Of a stretch of 59,378 bases of DNA, positions 56,015-59,378 are shown in pieces. Position 1 is the stretch's first letter. Every line of letters starts with the position of its first letter. The notes under the pieces are model-generated. The model made no database searches and was not told where the DNA came from. It worked only from the letters and a program-made list of their open reading frames with translations. Position numbers and translations under genes: made by a program. This stretch comes from Solirubrobacterales bacterium (GTDB lineage Bacteria > Actinomycetota > Thermoleophilia > Solirubrobacterales > Solirubrobacteraceae), in contig PLFX01000010.1 of NCBI GenBank assembly GCA_003138355.1, positions 1 through 59,378 of the forward strand. Direction: 5' to 3'.

Positions 56015-56938
56015 ATGAGCCAGCGGCGAACGTCGGTCGCGTTCGTCGGCCAGAGCGTCTTCTTTCGCCAGTGCGCGCTCGAGCAGCCGGCGGGCGACCT
56101 CGAGCCGACGTTCCTCGACCACCGTGCCGGCGTCGCCGCGGAGCCGTTGCTAGCGCAGCTCGAGGCCCTCGACCCGGACGTGGTGCTCGTGTTTCGCCCG
56201 GAGATCATCAAGGCCGGGCTCTTCGAGTCCCTGCGGGCGATCACGATCGGCTATCTGACCGAGCCGCTGCCGCGCCGCAACGGCGTCAAGCACGTCGATC
56301 TGCACCAGCGATTGTGGTGGCTCGAACAGGTCGACGCTGCCAACTTCGACCGGATCGTGTCGTTCGACCCGTTGATCGTCGAAACCGCCGAGGACGTCGT
56401 TCCCGTGTGGCGCTCGCTGCCGCTTCCCGTCGGCGACAGCCTCTTCATGGACGTCCGCGAGCGGGCCGTGCCGCCGCGGCTCCTGTTCGTCGGGCGCTCG
56501 ACCGAGCACCGTGAGGAGTTGCTCGCCCGGGTCAAGCGCGCACATCCGATCGTGCACATCGGACATGGCCTGTTCGGCGCCGAGCTGGCGCGCGTCTTGC
56601 TCGCCGCCGACGTCCAATTGAACCTGCACAACAACCGTTACCCGTCGTTCGAAAATCGCGTCTGCATCGCGCTCGCGGCAGGTCATCTGGTCATCTCCGA
56701 GCCGCTGAGCCCATCGCATGGCCTCACGGTCGGCGTCGACTACCTCGAAGTCGACACGCCCGAGTCGCTGGCGTCGCTGGTCGATCAACTGGTGGAAGAC
56801 CCCGGAGCCTACGTCGACGTCCAGGTCGCCGGGCGTCGCCAGGCCGAGCGCTTCCGTGCGTCGAGCGTCTACCCGCAGCTCGTGGACGACGTCCTCGCGG
56901 ACGTGGCCCTGCACGGCGGCCGTCGAGGGCGGGGCTGA
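56015..56938 (+). CDS. CgeB-like/GT-B putative glycosyltransferase
   Basis: 307 residues. SVAFVGQSVFFRQCALE opens the protein, DPDVVLVFRPEIIKAGLFE and GYLTEPLPRR are in the first half, and RLLFVGRSTEHREELLARV and LNLHNNRYPSFENRVCIALAAGHLVISEPL in the second. This last segment fits the C-terminal donor domain of CgeB-like transferases. Soluble. ATG 56015 is the start. It ends 4 nt before the GT39-like gene, so they are co-transcribed. Confidence 0.75.
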   Translation: MSQRRTSVAFVGQSVFFRQCALEQPAGDLEPTFLDHRAGVAAEPLLAQLEALDPDVVLVFRPEIIKAGLFESLRAITIGYLTEPLPRRNGVKHVDLHQRLWWLEQVDAANFDRIVSFDPLIVETAEDVVPVWRSLPLPVGDSLFMDVRERAVPPRLLFVGRSTEHREELLARVKRAHPIVHIGHGLFGAELARVLLAADVQLNLHNNRYPSFENRVCIALAAGHLVISEPLSPSHGLTVGVDYLEVDTPESLASLVDQLVEDPGAYVDVQVAGRRQAERFRASSVYPQLVDDVLADVALHGGRRGRG

Positions 56939-56942
56939 AGCG

Positions 56943-59240
56943 GTGGTCGCCGAAGCACGGCAGGCGGCGCTCACGCGCGCCCGCGTGCTCGTAGCGCGCT
57001 GGCTGTCCCCACCGGTGGCAGCGCCGGCGCGCCCGCTGACGGCGGTCGACTGGTCGCTCGCCGGCCTGCTCGTCGCCGTGATCGCTTCGGTCTACGTGAG
57101 TTACGCGTTGAGCGTCGGAAGCTTTCAGCTCGACGAGCTCCACTACATGGTGCTCGCGCGCTACATCCCGGCGCACTTCCCCAGCGCGCTGTGGACGATC
57201 CCCGGCTACGGCTGGCTCGATGGGATCGGCCAGCGCCTCGACGTCTATCTGCTTGCGATCCCGTTCGCCTTCTTTCGCGACCCGGCCGCGTTCCAGCTGG
57301 ACCACGTGCTCCAGTGCGTGATGTTCGCCGGCACCGCGTTTCCGGTCTTCCTGCTCGCGCGGCGTGTCGGGCTGGGCCGGCTGGCAGCGGCACTGGCGGC
57401 GATCCTCGCGGCGGTCGTACCGTGGGCTACCACCGCGACGTCGTTTCTGGCCGAGCCGACCAGCTACCCCGCCTACGCGTGGGTGCTCTACACGACCTGG
57501 CGAACGCTGCGAGCCCCGTCCTGGGGTCGCGACGCGCTCGCAGTCGTCGCGCTGGTCGCGGCGATCCTCGCGCGCACCCAGTTGCTTGCCCTGATCGTAG
57601 TGCTTCCCCTGGCTCTCGTCTGGCACGAGTGGAGCTGGGAGCTGCGTGACCAGGCGCGGCGGCGCCGCGCGCCCCAGGTCGCGTTGCGCCTGTGGTCGCG
57701 CCACCGCCTGCTGTGCGTTGTCTACGGAGCGGGTCTGCTCCTCCTGCTCGCCGGGGCGGTCGGCTTGCTCTCAGATGTCGGGATGAGCGGGCTGACCGGC
57801 CATTACGGACTGCCGACCCTGCCGCCGCTCTGGAAGCAGATCACCTTCTACCGCTACGACCTTTCGCGGCTGATCGTCGGCACGGGGATCCTGACCGTGG
57901 CGCTCGGTCTGCCGTGGACTGTGGCCACGCTCGCCAGACCTCGCGACGGTGGTCGGCATGCGCTCGCGGTCGTCTGCACGCTGGGTCTCGTGGCGATCCT
58001 CGTCGCTTTGATATCCGTGGCGCCCAACGGCGACGAGCGCTACGCGATGTATCCGGCGGTGGCCTTCGCGCTGGCCGCCGCTGCTGCCCTGCACGACTGG
58101 TCGATGGCGCCGCGGATTACCTGGCGTGCTGCGGGCGCTGTCCTCGCCTCGACGTTTGTCGTCGTGGCATTGATCGCGAGTGTCGGCTGGCCTCCCTTGA
58201 ACAACCCCTACGACTGGTTCACCTACCCGGCCGCGACTTTCTACCAGCGCGTGCTGCTCAATCATGCCTCCGACGCCCACCTCTCGTTCCTTGCCGAAAG
58301 CACGATCGTCTACGCGGCGATCGTCATCTGCGCCGCAGCGTTCGTGCTCCTCGCGCGCCGGCCGGGGTGGATGCGCCCGGCGGCGTGTCTGATCGCGATC
58401 GGTCTCGTCACGGTGTGTGCGACGGAGGCCGTCTACAACCTGCACAAATACGTCGGTTCGGCGGCGGGTGGCGGTCCGTCGGCGTCCGTGCGCGCGTTTG
58501 TCGATACGGCGGTTCCGGGTGACCAGAGCGTCGCTGCGCTCGGGATCACGCTCGGCGCGACCGACGAGTACCTCGGCATCTGGAACGCGGCTGAGTTTTG
58601 GAACAGCTCGATCAAGTGGGATGCGTACTTCGGGGATCCGGGACTCCTGCCGCGCCAGCCCGGCACGACCCCGATTGACCTCGCGGTCGCCAGTCCGAGC
58701 GGTCGCCTGCAGGGCTGGCCGTCCGGTCCCGGTGGGCCGCGGTACGTGCTGGTTCCGGCCCAGGGCACCAACTCGACGGGCTTGCTCGGGCAGACGCTTC
58801 TCACCTCCCCGTGGGTCCCCCTCGAGCTCGTGAAGCTGATTCCACCGGCGCGCGCCGCCTGGACCGTCGCGGGCACCGACGTCAACGGCAATCTCGCCTC
58901 CGGGTCCCCGGCGACCGCGACCGTCTATGCCGGGGCGCTCGCCGGTCTGGGTCAGCGCTGCGCGACCTTCTCGCTGATCACCCCGCCCGGATTCACGGTG
59001 CCTTGGCCGTACACGGTGCGCGTCGGCAGCCGTAGCTACCACCGCCGGCTGCAGGCAAGCCAACGTGCCGCGCTCAGCGTGCCCTTGCCCGTGCTCCGGG
59101 CGGGCGCGGCCGCGATCGACCGCCTCGAAGTCACCGTCAAAGCGCCTTCCGGACAGACCGCTCTACTTGCCTTCTTCAACGTGACAGGATGCAGCTCTGA
59201 CCGCGTCGCGGTGCAGACCTCGCCCTGGCCGCCGTCCTAA
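56943..59240 (+). CDS. GT39/ArnT-like polytopic membrane glycosyltransferase
   Basis: 765 residues. About ten to twelve hydrophobic helices run from residue 35 to about 500. The first external loop has QLDELHYMVLARYIP, with the Asp-Glu pair typical of GT-C enzymes that use polyprenyl-phosphate sugars. A soluble C-terminal region of about 250 residues lies outside the membrane. It would add a sugar from the GT2 product to the extracellular glycan or to a protein. GTG 56943 is the start; codons before it overlap the upstream gene. The stop overlaps the transposase stop at the right edge, so an insertion may have replaced the original 3' end. Confidence 0.85.
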   Translation: MVAEARQAALTRARVLVARWLSPPVAAPARPLTAVDWSLAGLLVAVIASVYVSYALSVGSFQLDELHYMVLARYIPAHFPSALWTIPGYGWLDGIGQRLDVYLLAIPFAFFRDPAAFQLDHVLQCVMFAGTAFPVFLLARRVGLGRLAAALAAILAAVVPWATTATSFLAEPTSYPAYAWVLYTTWRTLRAPSWGRDALAVVALVAAILARTQLLALIVVLPLALVWHEWSWELRDQARRRRAPQVALRLWSRHRLLCVVYGAGLLLLLAGAVGLLSDVGMSGLTGHYGLPTLPPLWKQITFYRYDLSRLIVGTGILTVALGLPWTVATLARPRDGGRHALAVVCTLGLVAILVALISVAPNGDERYAMYPAVAFALAAAAALHDWSMAPRITWRAAGAVLASTFVVVALIASVGWPPLNNPYDWFTYPAATFYQRVLLNHASDAHLSFLAESTIVYAAIVICAAAFVLLARRPGWMRPAACLIAIGLVTVCATEAVYNLHKYVGSAAGGGPSASVRAFVDTAVPGDQSVAALGITLGATDEYLGIWNAAEFWNSSIKWDAYFGDPGLLPRQPGTTPIDLAVASPSGRLQGWPSGPGGPRYVLVPAQGTNSTGLLGQTLLTSPWVPLELVKLIPPARAAWTVAGTDVNGNLASGSPATATVYAGALAGLGQRCATFSLITPPGFTVPWPYTVRVGSRSYHRRLQASQRAALSVPLPVLRAGAAAIDRLEVTVKAPSGQTALLAFFNVTGCSSDRVAVQTSPWPPS

Positions 59241-59378
59241 GTGTAGGACCCGAGAAGGTTGTTCAGCTCGTTGAGGCGAGCTGCCGGGGGTTGGCGGGCG
59301 AGTGAGCCGTGTGGTCGGCGGTGATTGTAGAAGTCGAGCCAGCCGGGGAGGGCGGAGTTGCGTTCGCGGCTGGTGCGG
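59237..59378 (-). mobile_element. IS481-like transposase, C-terminal fragment cut by window edge
   Basis: The last 46 codons of a minus-strand ORF run in from the window edge and read W-L-D-F-Y-N-H-R-R-P-H-G-S-L followed by P and the ending NNLLGSYT. The YN..RPH.SL pattern is the C-terminal mark of DDE integrase-type transposases of the IS481/IS3 group. The TAG stop (59237-59239) overlaps the TAA of the GT39-like gene. The bases TGTAGGACC from 59242 could be the outer end of the terminal inverted repeat, since IS481 ends begin with TGT. Only one end is visible. Confidence 0.8.

Noticed and set aside
57771-59063. Minus-strand open frame inside the GT39-like gene
   Set aside because: Antisense shadow of a membrane protein gene, full of Arg, Asp and His, no motif or start context.

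Overview
High-GC DNA (G or C at most third codon positions, many GTG and TTG starts, little intergenic space) that looks like an actinomycetote chromosome. An acyl-CoA carboxylase epsilon-type subunit beside the beta subunit supports this. Thermoleophilia (Solirubrobacterales or a relative) is my best guess, but it is an inference without a marker gene.

Left edge (1-6.2 kb, all minus strand) is core metabolism. It holds a propionyl/acyl-CoA carboxylase beta subunit and its epsilon-like subunit, then a ferredoxin-type sulfite/nitrite reductase, an iron-sulfur APS reductase (CysH) and the first 33 codons of what looks like CysD. This is an assimilatory sulfate-reduction operon placed behind a carboxylase. 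Upstream is a B12-dependent methylmalonyl-CoA mutase catalytic subunit with no B12-binding domain.

From 6.3 kb to the right edge the window is one large surface-polysaccharide locus of about 53 kb. It encodes an initiating sugar-phosphate transferase (7.3 kb), a Wzx-type flippase (30-31.7 kb), an O-antigen-ligase/polymerase protein with a TPR-like tail (10-12 kb), an ABC exporter (37.7-39.5 kb), a WecB/TagA/CpsF transferase, a GT39-like membrane transferase and about 19 other known or likely glycosyltransferases, plus methyltransferases and a hexapeptide acyltransferase. Nucleotide-sugar supply can be read from the genes: UDP-xylose (UXS), a GalE-like epimerase, GDP-4-keto-6-deoxymannose to GDP-L-fucose (Gmd, Fcl) with a GT11 fucosyltransferase, a WbpA/B/D/E-like set for a diacetamido uronic acid, and a complete ADP-heptose set (HldD, a GmhA-HldC fusion, GmhB, HldA) followed by a GT9 heptosyltransferase-like protein. 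A class I fructose-bisphosphate aldolase (FbaB) and an atypical NarL-type response regulator are embedded in the locus.

Layout alternates between short plus- and minus-strand operons joined internally by GTGA/ATGA overlaps, with several convergent genes overlapping at their 3' ends. Many operon-leading genes have a TANNNT hexamer 6-10 nt before the start codon and no Shine-Dalgarno sequence, which suggests leaderless transcription. The right edge cuts into an IS481-like transposase whose stop codon overlaps that of the last glycosyltransferase. No tRNA, rRNA or CRISPR array was seen, and there is no gene-free stretch longer than about 250 bases. No Wzz/BY-kinase chain-length regulator or LytR-CpsA-Psr ligase was found in the window.
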